A stretch of 14,726 nucleotides of DNA from positions 1 to 14,726 of the forward strand of contig DEUO01000036.1 in NCBI GenBank assembly GCA_002362595.1, read 5' to 3'. The notes beneath the pieces are model-generated. The model was not told the DNA's origin. It did no database searches and saw nothing but the letters and a program-made list of their open reading frames with translations. This document shows, in pieces, positions 5,945 to 12,749 of this stretch. A program made the position numbers and the translations under genes. Each line of letters begins with the position of its first letter. Position 1 is the first letter of the stretch. This DNA comes from Caryophanales bacterium UBA3260. Lineage in GTDB: Bacteria; Bacillota_I; Bacilli_A; RF39; UBA660.

Positions 5945-6709
5945 ATGAATGATAGTACAAGAGATTTTGAGATTTTTGGTATTACTGGATATACAGTCAT
6001 GTCAAACCATCATTTAAGAGATTCTAATCTATCATTTAAAGCTAAAGGATTACTTTCTATGATGTTATCCATGTCTAAGGATTGGGATTATTCTATAAGT
6101 GGACTTGAAAAAATATCACAAGAAGGTAAATATGCAATCAGGACAACTTTAGATGAATTAAAAAAGGCTGAATATGTCCAAATAAAGCAGTATAGAGATG
6201 AGAAAGGATATTTTAAATATAAATACATGGTTTATTATTTACCTTATTCAGAATGGCTAAAAACAAGGAATTATCCAGATATCAATAATCGGTATACCGA
6301 TGATCGGAATCCCGATAACTGCACACAAATAAATATCAATAATAAAAAAGATAAAATAGATAAAACAAAAATTGAACATAATCTTTTAACTAAAGAACTA
6401 ATAAATCTTAATTACATTAATGAAGATGATTCTAGTTCTTTTTTGTTTGATGATTTGTTTGACAACCTTATTGATGAAGGTAACAACTATAGAGATTTAT
6501 TAACTATAACACATTATATTATCAAAAGAGTAAAGGAAAGAAATTTTATTGATGAAAATGATAATGAAATTAAAAATAAATATGGTTATTTTAAAAGCTC
6601 AATTATTTCTAATATTAATAAATTTAAAAATTATTCAGAAAATCTTTATTCTGATGATGATTTTGATTGGTTAAGTGATTACGAAACAGAGGAGGAGATT
6701 GATCTATGA
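5945..6709 (+). CDS. Winged-helix (HTH_36-type) replication-initiator-like protein
   Basis: A 254-residue protein whose N-terminal part (about 12-100) matches the winged-helix domain common in phage and ICE replication proteins: a start like YTVMSNHHLRDSNLSFKAKG, then WDYSISGLEKISQEG and a recognition-helix stretch TTLDELKKAEYV. A flexible linker (about 108-145, including NPDNCTQIN) leads to a C-terminal helical domain and an acidic tail. In relatives the linker is typically repeated and proline/asparagine-rich. The linker DNA here holds two palindromes and an AT-rich stretch that look like an origin. GGAGG at 5932-5936 fixes ATG 5945. It overlaps the next gene by 4 nt (ATGA). With the SSB nearby it points to replication of the circular element. 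The exact function, initiator or regulator, is inferred from family and context. Confidence 0.75.
   Translation: MNDSTRDFEIFGITGYTVMSNHHLRDSNLSFKAKGLLSMMLSMSKDWDYSISGLEKISQEGKYAIRTTLDELKKAEYVQIKQYRDEKGYFKYKYMVYYLPYSEWLKTRNYPDINNRYTDDRNPDNCTQININNKKDKIDKTKIEHNLLTKELINLNYINEDDSSSFLFDDLFDNLIDEGNNYRDLLTITHYIIKRVKERNFIDENDNEIKNKYGYFKSSIISNINKFKNYSENLYSDDDFDWLSDYETEEEIDL
6288..6385 (+). other. Candidate replication origin inside the initiator-like gene (tandem palindromes plus AT-rich stretch)
   Basis: ATCGGTATACCGAT at 6288-6301 is a perfect 14-bp palindrome. ATCGG-AATC-CCGAT follows at 6303-6316, one base away, with identical arms. The arms are clearly richer in G+C than the surrounding DNA. From about 6325 to 6385 the sequence is almost only A and T. 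Binding sites plus an AT-rich unwinding region within the linker codons of an initiator gene is the known layout of lambda-type origins. No experiment or search supports it here, and codon chance is possible for one palindrome, less so for two. Confidence 0.5.
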
Positions 6710-6927
6710 AAAAAATTGAAGAATTAAAAATGCTTGAAGTTGAAGCAATGAGTGAATTTCAAGAACATATAAGTTTAGTTTTAACAGATATGGATTCATT
6801 TAAAGAATATTTAGATCCTAAGGAATTTAGAAATTTTCAAAAATGTTATGACTATTTAGATACCTTATGGGAAAAAATAGAAGATTCTATCGTGCAACTA
6901 TGTGATGCAGATGAAAGAGGCAAATGA
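6706..6927 (+). CDS. Small hypothetical protein (73 residues), translationally coupled
   Basis: I do not recognise it. It is a small acidic protein, probably a helical hairpin or coiled coil, with two cysteines (47 and 67) and no membrane segment. Its ATG overlaps the stop of the winged-helix gene (ATGA, 6706-6709), with GGAGGAG inside the upstream gene about 10 nt before the start. This is classic translational coupling, so the two proteins are probably made in similar amounts and may act together in replication. The stop codon sits in the loop of a terminator-like hairpin. Confidence 0.65.
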   Translation: MKKIEELKMLEVEAMSEFQEHISLVLTDMDSFKEYLDPKEFRNFQKCYDYLDTLWEKIEDSIVQLCDADERGK

Positions 6928-6940
6928 GCCTTATTTTTTT
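6917..6940 (+). terminator. Weak intrinsic terminator overlapping a stop codon
   Basis: GAGGC (6917-6921) pairs with GCCTT (6928-6932, one G-U pair) around the loop AAATGA, which contains the stop codon TGA. TATTTTTTT follows. The stem is short, so read-through into ssb is likely. The next 75 nt up to ssb hold an orphan ribosome-site-like GAAAGGTGG at 6946-6954 with no usable gene behind it. Confidence 0.5.
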
Positions 6941-7015
6941 CTCATGAAAGGTGGTGGTTTTATAGATATACAAAAATAAAATATTAAAAAATTAAAATGA
7001 TAGGGAGGTGAAATT

Positions 7016-7384
7016 ATGTTAAATCAAGTAGTTATTGTAGGAAGATTAGTTCAAGAACCTACCGTTGAAAAGACAGAATCAGGTAAAGAAAGATCTTTTG
7101 TTACACTTGCAGTTCCTAGAAGTTATAAAAATGCTGAAGGAGAATATGAAACAGATTTTGTTGATTGTGTACTTTGGGGTGGAGTTGCTTCTAATACAGC
7201 TGAATATTGTAAAAAAGGTGATTTAGTTGGTATTAAAGGTAAAGTTGAAACTAACACTTATGAAAATGCTGATGGTGAAAAGAAAAAATCAACTCAAATT
7301 GTAGCTGAAAAAGTAACTTTTTTATCAACAGCAAAAGAAAAAGAATCTGATAATGAAAAATCAGATGATGATTTAGATATGTAA
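7016..7384 (+). CDS. ssb: Single-stranded DNA-binding protein, element-borne
   Basis: A 122-residue SSB. It would coat single-stranded DNA during replication of the element or after transfer into a recipient. The OB-fold is clear (about residues 1-105): MLNQVVIVGRLVQEP start, the FVDCVLWGG stretch with Trp54, then KGDLVGIKGKVETNTYEN. The C-terminal tail is acidic but very short and ends DDDLDM, not the usual DDDIPF-type tip ending in phenylalanine that recruits replication and repair partners. GGGAGGTGA at 7002-7010 fixes the start. It follows the winged-helix block and precedes the transfer genes, as in many conjugative elements. Confidence 0.95.
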   Translation: MLNQVVIVGRLVQEPTVEKTESGKERSFVTLAVPRSYKNAEGEYETDFVDCVLWGGVASNTAEYCKKGDLVGIKGKVETNTYENADGEKKKSTQIVAEKVTFLSTAKEKESDNEKSDDDLDM

Positions 7385-7390
7385 TTATGA

Positions 7391-7483
7391 GAAAAGAGCA
7401 AAGAAAAAGAGTTAATGCCCGTTAGCAAATAACTCATATAGTTATTTTAACACACCTTCTTTGTTCTTTTTATTTATTTTTTT
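7391..7483 (+). ncRNA. Candidate structured RNA / conditional terminator before the transfer operon
   Basis: Bases 7392-7405 (AAAAGAGCAAAGAA) pair with 7457-7470 (TTCTTTGTTCTTTT): 14 pairs with one G-U. This stem encloses two more hairpins: GAGTTA/TAACTC (7409-7414 with 7430-7435), extended inside by TGC/GCA and a CCGTTA loop, and GTTA-TTT-TAAC (7441-7451). The result is a three-way junction. A T-rich run reaches 7483, and the ribosome site AAGGAGG of the first transfer gene begins at 7484. It could be an elaborate terminator, a small RNA, or a sensing leader. GTTAA (7411-7415) could instead pair with TTAAC (7447-7451), so switching is possible. I match it to no known RNA family. Confidence 0.55.
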
Positions 7484-7497
7484 AAGGAGGAGATAGA

Positions 7498-7776
7498 ATG
7501 AATAAATTAGTTAGTTTATTAAAAATAGAGCATCTTGAAGGTGGAGGATATAATGTTGATTCAATTATCAAGGCTATACAAACATTTTCTACATGGGCTT
7601 TAAGAATTGGAATTGCAGCAGCTGGGGTGTCATTAATTATTGGTTTTATTTTATATGCTGTAGTTGATGTTGATCAAAAACCTAGAGTTAAGCAAAGAAT
7701 AATTCAAACTATGTTTGGTATTGTTGGTATTATTTTAGCAATTTCAATAGTTAATCTAATCATAGATTTGTTCTAG
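7498..7776 (+). CDS. VirB2-like (TrbC-type) small two-membrane-segment conjugation protein
   Basis: A 92-residue protein with two membrane segments (about 33-56 and 70-90) joined by a short polar, basic loop (DVDQKPRVKQR). This is the size and layout of VirB2/TrbC pilin-like subunits, and it resembles the pilin-like proteins of Mycoplasma ICEs. In known systems such proteins form the transfer channel or pilus with the VirB6-like protein. There is no long cleaved signal; the first 30 residues are amphipathic. AAGGAGG at 7484-7490 precedes the ATG. It is the first gene of the transfer block, and the structured segment before it may control the whole operon. Assignment is by size, topology and position rather than by a diagnostic motif. 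Confidence 0.7.
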   Translation: MNKLVSLLKIEHLEGGGYNVDSIIKAIQTFSTWALRIGIAAAGVSLIIGFILYAVVDVDQKPRVKQRIIQTMFGIVGIILAISIVNLIIDLF

Positions 7777-7787
7777 GAGGTGGTTAA

Positions 7788-9194
7788 ATGTTATTAAAGG
7801 CATTAGATTTATTAAGGACATTGGGTTGGAGTTTAGTTCACTTTATATTTTCTCTAATAGATTCTTTATTTGATATTTTAAAAGGATTAAATGCTTTTGA
7901 TATTATTAATTCAGTATCTGGGGATAATAACTTTAGTAAATTTCAAACTGGAGTAATTGCTATAGCAGTTACATTACTGGGGTTATTTGCAATAACTCGA
8001 TTTGTAAAAAAGATTATTGATCCAGATGAAGGATTAAATTCCGAAGGAATAGTAAAAGAGATTGTAAAATGTGGTGTACTTATTATTATGAGTACATTTT
8101 TATTTGTTCAGGCATCAACTTTTTCTATAAAACTTGCAGGATTTACTTCTAATATTTTTACAAGTAATAATGTAACATTATCTGATTCAATGCTTACTAT
8201 GTTTATTGATTATTCAGATGGTTATAAAGATTCAGATGAATTTCAAAAAGAAGATATTGCTAAAAATATATCTAATGGAAATTTTAATGGGAAGAAAATG
8301 TACAATGATAAATATGTAACATCTTCAAGATGGATTTTACCAGATGAGAAAGATTATAAATATGAAATAGATTGGATTCTAGCAGTAATTGTTGGTGGAT
8401 TCTTCTTATACTCATTATTCTTTTGTGGAATGATGTTAGCTAGAAGGCAAATAGAATTTTTATTCTTATTCGTGATTAGTCCTATTATTTTTGCTACATC
8501 TGTAGGAAATAAAGAAAGAAGAAGTGCAGTAGTGCAACAATTGGTATCATTAATGCTACAGGGTGCAGTAATAATGCTTATTATTTCTCTTACAGCAATA
8601 GTAATGGGGCAAATAAATGAAACAACATTTTTTACTAATTCATTTAAAGACATAATCATTAAATCTATTATGTATATTGGTTGTGGTTCATTCTTACTTA
8701 CTGGATCACAAGTAGTAAATAGATTTATTGGTGGCAATGTATCAGCAAATTCTGGAAGAGAACAACTTATGGCAATGATGGGATTTGGTCATAGTATGGG
8801 TGCTATAGCAACAACAGGAGGTCTTGCAACTGTAGGAGCAGGATTGATGGGAGCTGGAGCAATTGCTAAAGGAACATCAAAGGCAGGAAGTGTTGGAAAT
8901 TCGGCTTTAGGAAAAGTAGGACAGGCAGTATCATCTTTTGGTTCTAAAATGGGTGGCAATTATGAAAGTAGTGGAATGGGTAGTAATCTAAAAATGGTTG
9001 GAGATTATCTTCAAGCATCATCTTGTGTCAGAAGTCATCCAATGGGTAAAGATGGAAAACCAACTTCTAGTAAACTTTCTAGATTTGGATCGGGAATGAT
9101 GAATGCAGGTGCTAATTCAATGGCTCAAGCAGTTAATAGTGTTATACCAACAAGAAGTATGTATAGAAGAAGATATAGAGGGAGAGATGAATAA
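7788..9194 (+). CDS. TrbL/VirB6-like polytopic transfer channel protein
   Basis: A 468-residue integral membrane protein. Hydrophobic segments are seen at about 10-30, 53-75, 92-113, 196-217, 222-238, 256-275 and 290-308, with an outside-type polar loop at about 120-195. The last 150 residues are rich in Gly, Ala, Ser and Met (about 318-450) and end in a strongly basic tail (MYRRRYRGRDE). This is the plan of TrbL/VirB6-type inner membrane channel proteins of Gram-positive conjugation systems and of the large membrane protein of Mycoplasma ICEs. The AGGAGG ribosome site overlaps the stop of the preceding gene, and its own stop overlaps the next start (TAATG), so translation is coupled along the operon. 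Confidence 0.8.
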   Translation: MLLKALDLLRTLGWSLVHFIFSLIDSLFDILKGLNAFDIINSVSGDNNFSKFQTGVIAIAVTLLGLFAITRFVKKIIDPDEGLNSEGIVKEIVKCGVLIIMSTFLFVQASTFSIKLAGFTSNIFTSNNVTLSDSMLTMFIDYSDGYKDSDEFQKEDIAKNISNGNFNGKKMYNDKYVTSSRWILPDEKDYKYEIDWILAVIVGGFFLYSLFFCGMMLARRQIEFLFLFVISPIIFATSVGNKERRSAVVQQLVSLMLQGAVIMLIISLTAIVMGQINETTFFTNSFKDIIIKSIMYIGCGSFLLTGSQVVNRFIGGNVSANSGREQLMAMMGFGHSMGAIATTGGLATVGAGLMGAGAIAKGTSKAGSVGNSALGKVGQAVSSFGSKMGGNYESSGMGSNLKMVGDYLQASSCVRSHPMGKDGKPTSSKLSRFGSGMMNAGANSMAQAVNSVIPTRSMYRRRYRGRDE

Positions 9195-9505
9195 TGTATA
9201 TTACGGTTTCAAGTATTAAGAAAACACTAGGAAAATATATTGAAATGAATGATTTATACATAGGCTTACCTATGTTATTTTCTTTTCTACTTATATTTTC
9301 TTTTACTAATTTGAAGATACAATCGTTAGTATATCTAACAGTATGTGTCTTTTTAATGTTACCCGTTAAGGTATCAAAAAAGAATCGAATGTATAAAGTG
9401 GTAGCTCTATTGTTTAGATATTTATTTAGATGTAGGGAATATTCCTACTCAAAGATTGGAGATGATGTTGATTGGAAAGACAAACTAAAGATGAAAAAAA
9501 TCTAA
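9194..9505 (+). CDS. PrgI/VirB3-like small membrane protein
   Basis: A 103-residue protein with two adjacent membrane segments (about 22-38 and 42-58) and a basic cytoplasmic C-terminal part. Position just before the VirB4 ATPase, size and two-segment layout fit the PrgI/VirB3 group, which links the ATPase to the membrane channel. Its ATG overlaps the stop of the TrbL-like gene by one base (TAATG), with GGGAGAG just upstream. The VirB4 gene probably begins inside its last 12 codons, again suggesting coupling and a protein complex of fixed ratio. Assignment rests on context more than on sequence motifs. Confidence 0.7.
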   Translation: MYITVSSIKKTLGKYIEMNDLYIGLPMLFSFLLIFSFTNLKIQSLVYLTVCVFLMLPVKVSKKNRMYKVVALLFRYLFRCREYSYSKIGDDVDWKDKLKMKKI

Positions 9506-11925
9506 AGAAAATGAAAAAATTAGATTCTAAAAACAATAGAAAGTTTTCATCTAAAGGACAAATGAAAAAAAGAATTAAAAATTCTAAAGCAATAACTAAT
9601 GTTAAAGAAATAGGAGAAGATGGATTAATATATCTGAAGTCTGGGGAAGTTGCTACTATTATTGAGGTTAAAGCAATAGATTTATCTTTAACAAGTAATC
9701 ACGAAAAGAATTTATTTTTTTCAATGTTAAAATCTTTATATCAAATACCTAATTTGAATATGAAGTGTTATAAGTTAAATGAAAAACTAAATTTAAATGC
9801 TAATAAGGTTAATTTAGAAAGAAAAATAGAAAAGTTTGCAAATGATGATAATAAAAGAATCTTATTAGAAGAATCTAGAAATCTGATAGATGATCTAGAA
9901 GAAAAGAATTTTACTGTTTCGAGTATTTATTATTGGGTGCTAATTGCTAAAGATATAGCATTGCTTAATAAACAATTAGATGAACTTGAGGATATTACTT
10001 TAAATATTGTTCCTAGAATATATATTGAAGGTATTACCAATAAATTAGAAATTTACAAATTTTTATCAAATCTTTATCTAACATCTAATTCCTTAGATGA
10101 ATTAGTATGGAGTGATTTACCTAGTTTGGTATGTCCTATGAATATATCTGAAAAAGTGGATAAATTAAAATTTGATGAGAAAGAGTTACAGTTATTAACT
10201 GTTAAAAATGTTCCACCATTTGTGTCAGAATTATTTTTTGAGGACATATTTAATTATCCAGATGTTAGAGCTTCTATTAGCATCCAGGAATGTATAACAC
10301 AGGAAGAGTTGATAAGATGGGTAAATTCACAATATCAATTTTTATTAACTGATAGAAATACTACAAAGAAATTAAGTGATGCTACAGAACTTGATACTCA
10401 AAAAGAAAACTTTCAAGCTTTAATGCAAGATATAAAAAACGGTGATGAGAAGATTAAAGAAATTTCTTTAATCTTAATTGTTGAGGGAGATAGGAAACAC
10501 AGGGAAGAAGTAATAAGAGATTTAAAAAGAATAGCTGATTCATATCAAATTAAACTCGATGTTCCTAGATTAAGACAGATGGAAGCATGGCAAAGTTATG
10601 ATATATCTACTAAGACTTTTGAAGATTATAGTTTTTATCTTCCTACACTTACATTAAGTGCTGGTTTTCCATTCACTAAAACATATTTTAATGATTCGAA
10701 TGGGTATATGTTTGGTGTTGATATTCATACATCTTTACCGATATTCTATGACCCATTTATTTTAACTAATTCTCGTACATCACATAATATGGCAATTATA
10801 TCTTCTACAGGGGGAGGTAAATCTTACACTATGAAGAAAATGATTGTAAATGAGTATGGTAGAGGTACTAAAATATTTATTTTTGATGCTGAAAATGAGT
10901 ATAAAAGAATAGTAGAAGCAAATCATGGAGAATATATAGATCTTTATTCTAAAACTGGAGGAATTATTAATCCATTACAAATTAGATTTATTCCATCAGA
11001 TGATGAAAATCATGATACTAAAGAAACTGATTGTCCACTTGCAAAACATCTAGGATTTTTAGAAGCTTTCTTTAAAACAGCATTTGAAAGTATAAATGAA
11101 AAAGAGTTAGTTATGTTATTAGCAATAGTGGAAAAATTGTATAACAAGAAAGGCATTTTTAAAAATACATCTATTAATACACTTCAAAATATGAAACCAG
11201 AAGATTATCCTATATTTAGTGAATTGTATGAATTTTTACCAGAATATAAGAAAGATATAAAAAGTAAAGAAAAAGAAAAGATAATTGAACAATTAGATAT
11301 TTTGCTTTCTAGATTCTTAACAGGAACAGATTCATATCTTTTTGATGGATATACAACAATCAATTTAGAAAATGACTTGATTGCTTTTAACCTTCAAGAA
11401 CTTCTTTATAGTGGGAATCAAAGACTTATTAATACACAAACTTTAAATCTTCTTACTTATTTGAATAATAGTATTGTTTCAAATAAAATTCTCAATGATA
11501 AAGTGAAGGTAGAAGATAGAAAACATGTAATGATAATTGCTGATGAGTTTCACTTATTCATAGATGAAAATAATTTTGAAGTTTTAAGGAACTTCGGTCA
11601 ACTTGCAAGAAGAATTAGAAAATATTCTGGATCATTAGTTGTTGCAACTCAATCAGTAAAAGATTTTGTTGGAAGTCAATCAATTTTAAGACATGCAACA
11701 GCTATATTTAATAACTGTCAATATCAAATGATAGGTATGCTTAAAGAAGATGATTTACTAGCTTATCTAGAATTATTTAAGCAAAATCCACTTACTGATA
11801 CTCAAAAGAATTTCTTAATGTCTGCAAGAAGAGGAGAGTTTTTACTTAATATAGATTCCAAAAATAGACTTAGAATTTGGATAAGAGCTACAGAACTTGA
11901 AAGAGAAATGATGGGGGAAAAATAG
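9472..11925 (+). CDS. VirB4/TraE-family conjugation ATPase
   Basis: An 817-residue cytoplasmic ATPase that powers the transfer channel. The N-terminal half (about 45-370) is the VirB4 barrel-like domain; the C-terminal half is the RecA-like motor. Walker A is SSTGGGKS (444-451), unusual in having Ser at the first position. Walker B is VMIIADE with Asp691-Glu692, followed by the ATQS motif (725-728) and the conserved LARRIRK stretch (711-717). The basic N-terminal extension is variable in the family, so the start is uncertain: TTG 9472 (GGAG at 9458-9461), ATG 9511 just after the PrgI-like stop, or ATG 9562 (AAAGGA before it). All keep every domain. It is the best marker that this is a type IV secretion conjugation locus. 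Confidence 0.93.
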   Translation: MERQTKDEKNLKKMKKLDSKNNRKFSSKGQMKKRIKNSKAITNVKEIGEDGLIYLKSGEVATIIEVKAIDLSLTSNHEKNLFFSMLKSLYQIPNLNMKCYKLNEKLNLNANKVNLERKIEKFANDDNKRILLEESRNLIDDLEEKNFTVSSIYYWVLIAKDIALLNKQLDELEDITLNIVPRIYIEGITNKLEIYKFLSNLYLTSNSLDELVWSDLPSLVCPMNISEKVDKLKFDEKELQLLTVKNVPPFVSELFFEDIFNYPDVRASISIQECITQEELIRWVNSQYQFLLTDRNTTKKLSDATELDTQKENFQALMQDIKNGDEKIKEISLILIVEGDRKHREEVIRDLKRIADSYQIKLDVPRLRQMEAWQSYDISTKTFEDYSFYLPTLTLSAGFPFTKTYFNDSNGYMFGVDIHTSLPIFYDPFILTNSRTSHNMAIISSTGGGKSYTMKKMIVNEYGRGTKIFIFDAENEYKRIVEANHGEYIDLYSKTGGIINPLQIRFIPSDDENHDTKETDCPLAKHLGFLEAFFKTAFESINEKELVMLLAIVEKLYNKKGIFKNTSINTLQNMKPEDYPIFSELYEFLPEYKKDIKSKEKEKIIEQLDILLSRFLTGTDSYLFDGYTTINLENDLIAFNLQELLYSGNQRLINTQTLNLLTYLNNSIVSNKILNDKVKVEDRKHVMIIADEFHLFIDENNFEVLRNFGQLARRIRKYSGSLVVATQSVKDFVGSQSILRHATAIFNNCQYQMIGMLKEDDLLAYLELFKQNPLTDTQKNFLMSARRGEFLLNIDSKNRLRIWIRATELEREMMGEK

Positions 11926-11941
11926 TTCTATCTGTCATTTA

Positions 11942-11950
11942 TGATATAAT
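11942..11950 (+). promoter_or_regulatory. Extended -10 promoter TGATATAAT of the inserted unknown gene
   Basis: TATAAT at 11945-11950 is preceded by TG (11942-11943), a perfect extended -10. Transcription would begin near 11957, at the ribosome site AGGAG (11958-11962), so the leader is very short. It lies in the 46-nt gap after the VirB4 stop. The same nine-base box occurs at 5433-5441. Confidence 0.65.
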
Positions 11951-11971
11951 ATTCACTAGGAGCTGATTCAT

Positions 11972-12694
11972 ATGAACGAAAAAGAAAAAAGTGATTTAAA
12001 ACATTACAAATATTTAATTGAAAATAGAAAATTTGATGAGTATGACATTGTTGGATTTTTAGTACTTATTAGAGAACATATTGATATGAATAAAAACCCA
12101 ATTTTTCATGATTTTGCAGACGGAACAGCCCATAGAAAAAGAAATCAAGGAATCATATATGATTGTATGTATGATGCTGAACTTAATTGTTACAATTTGG
12201 ATGATAAAGGGAATATTATAAGTGTAAAAACTGATATAAATGGTAACCCAGTATTATTTAGTAAGACTGTTGATAATAAAATAGGAGGTTATAGTGGACT
12301 AGAATATATTAGATGGGAAGAAGAATGTAATCATATTTCTTCGCAATTTGATATTAAGATAACACCAATTATTGCAAAAGAATTACTGTTATGTATGTTT
12401 TCTATTTTTCATAGAGCGTTAATAGAAACGGACAATAAATCAAAAAGGAAAGCTGTATCAATTAAAGGAAGCATAGAATTATTATCTGGTCCAAACAATA
12501 GCATATCCTTATTAACTTCAGACGATAATAAGAAATATACAGCTTGTTTTATGAAAATTGCTGATGTAACAGTTTTAAAAACAGATTTTTTGATGGAAGC
12601 AGTAGAAACATTTAGAAAAAATGGTATGTTATATTTAAAGGAAAAAGACGAAATTATATTAAAAGTTTCAAAATCACGAAAACAAAAATGTTAA
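11972..12694 (+). CDS. Uncharacterised cargo-like protein (240 residues) inside the transfer operon
   Basis: I do not recognise a named family. It is soluble, with no signal peptide or membrane segment. Notable are an N-terminal helical part with REH (34-36), the compact motif HDFADGTAHRKRNQG (46-60), a mixed alpha/beta C-terminal half, five scattered cysteines and a basic end. The HR-rich motif looks like a conserved site, and I have a vague memory of similar motifs in unnamed proteins of other bacteria, but cannot assign it. The gene has its own extended -10 promoter and a strong terminator, and it interrupts the usual VirB4-hydrolase order. That is typical of a moron-type cargo gene, such as defence, regulation or recipient adaptation. 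AGGAG at 11958-11962 supports ATG 11972. It could also be a true transfer protein of this lineage. Confidence 0.7.
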   Translation: MNEKEKSDLKHYKYLIENRKFDEYDIVGFLVLIREHIDMNKNPIFHDFADGTAHRKRNQGIIYDCMYDAELNCYNLDDKGNIISVKTDINGNPVLFSKTVDNKIGGYSGLEYIRWEEECNHISSQFDIKITPIIAKELLLCMFSIFHRALIETDNKSKRKAVSIKGSIELLSGPNNSISLLTSDDNKKYTACFMKIADVTVLKTDFLMEAVETFRKNGMLYLKEKDEIILKVSKSRKQKC

Positions 12695-12713
12695 TTTTTA
12701 AATTATATTTGCT

Positions 12714-12735
12714 AGACCATAGTTGGTCTTTTTTT
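12714..12735 (+). terminator. Strong intrinsic terminator
   Basis: AGACCA (12714-12719) pairs with TGGTCT (12724-12729) around the loop TAGT, followed by six more Ts to 12735. It is the best terminator in the window. The ribosome site GGAGGT of the M23 gene starts at 12738, two bases after the T-run, so that gene needs read-through or a start inside or before the hairpin; TATATT around 12705-12710 is a weak -10 candidate. Confidence 0.85.
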
Positions 12736-12749
12736 ATGGAGGTAGATAG

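Noticed and set aside
5818..6000. Open frame of 60 codons on the minus strand
   Set aside because: It crosses a terminator and two well-supported + strand gene ends and has no family features.
6706..6927. Possible reading of TGA as tryptophan (mycoplasma code), suggested by the mycoplasma-like transfer proteins
   Set aside because: Genes end properly at TGA (for example 6707-6709 and 6925-6927), and tryptophans throughout are TGG.
8354..8737. Open frame of 127 codons on the minus strand
   Set aside because: It is opposite the TrbL-like gene, whose membrane segments and coupled neighbours are clear. The hydrophobic look is the mirror of the sense gene.
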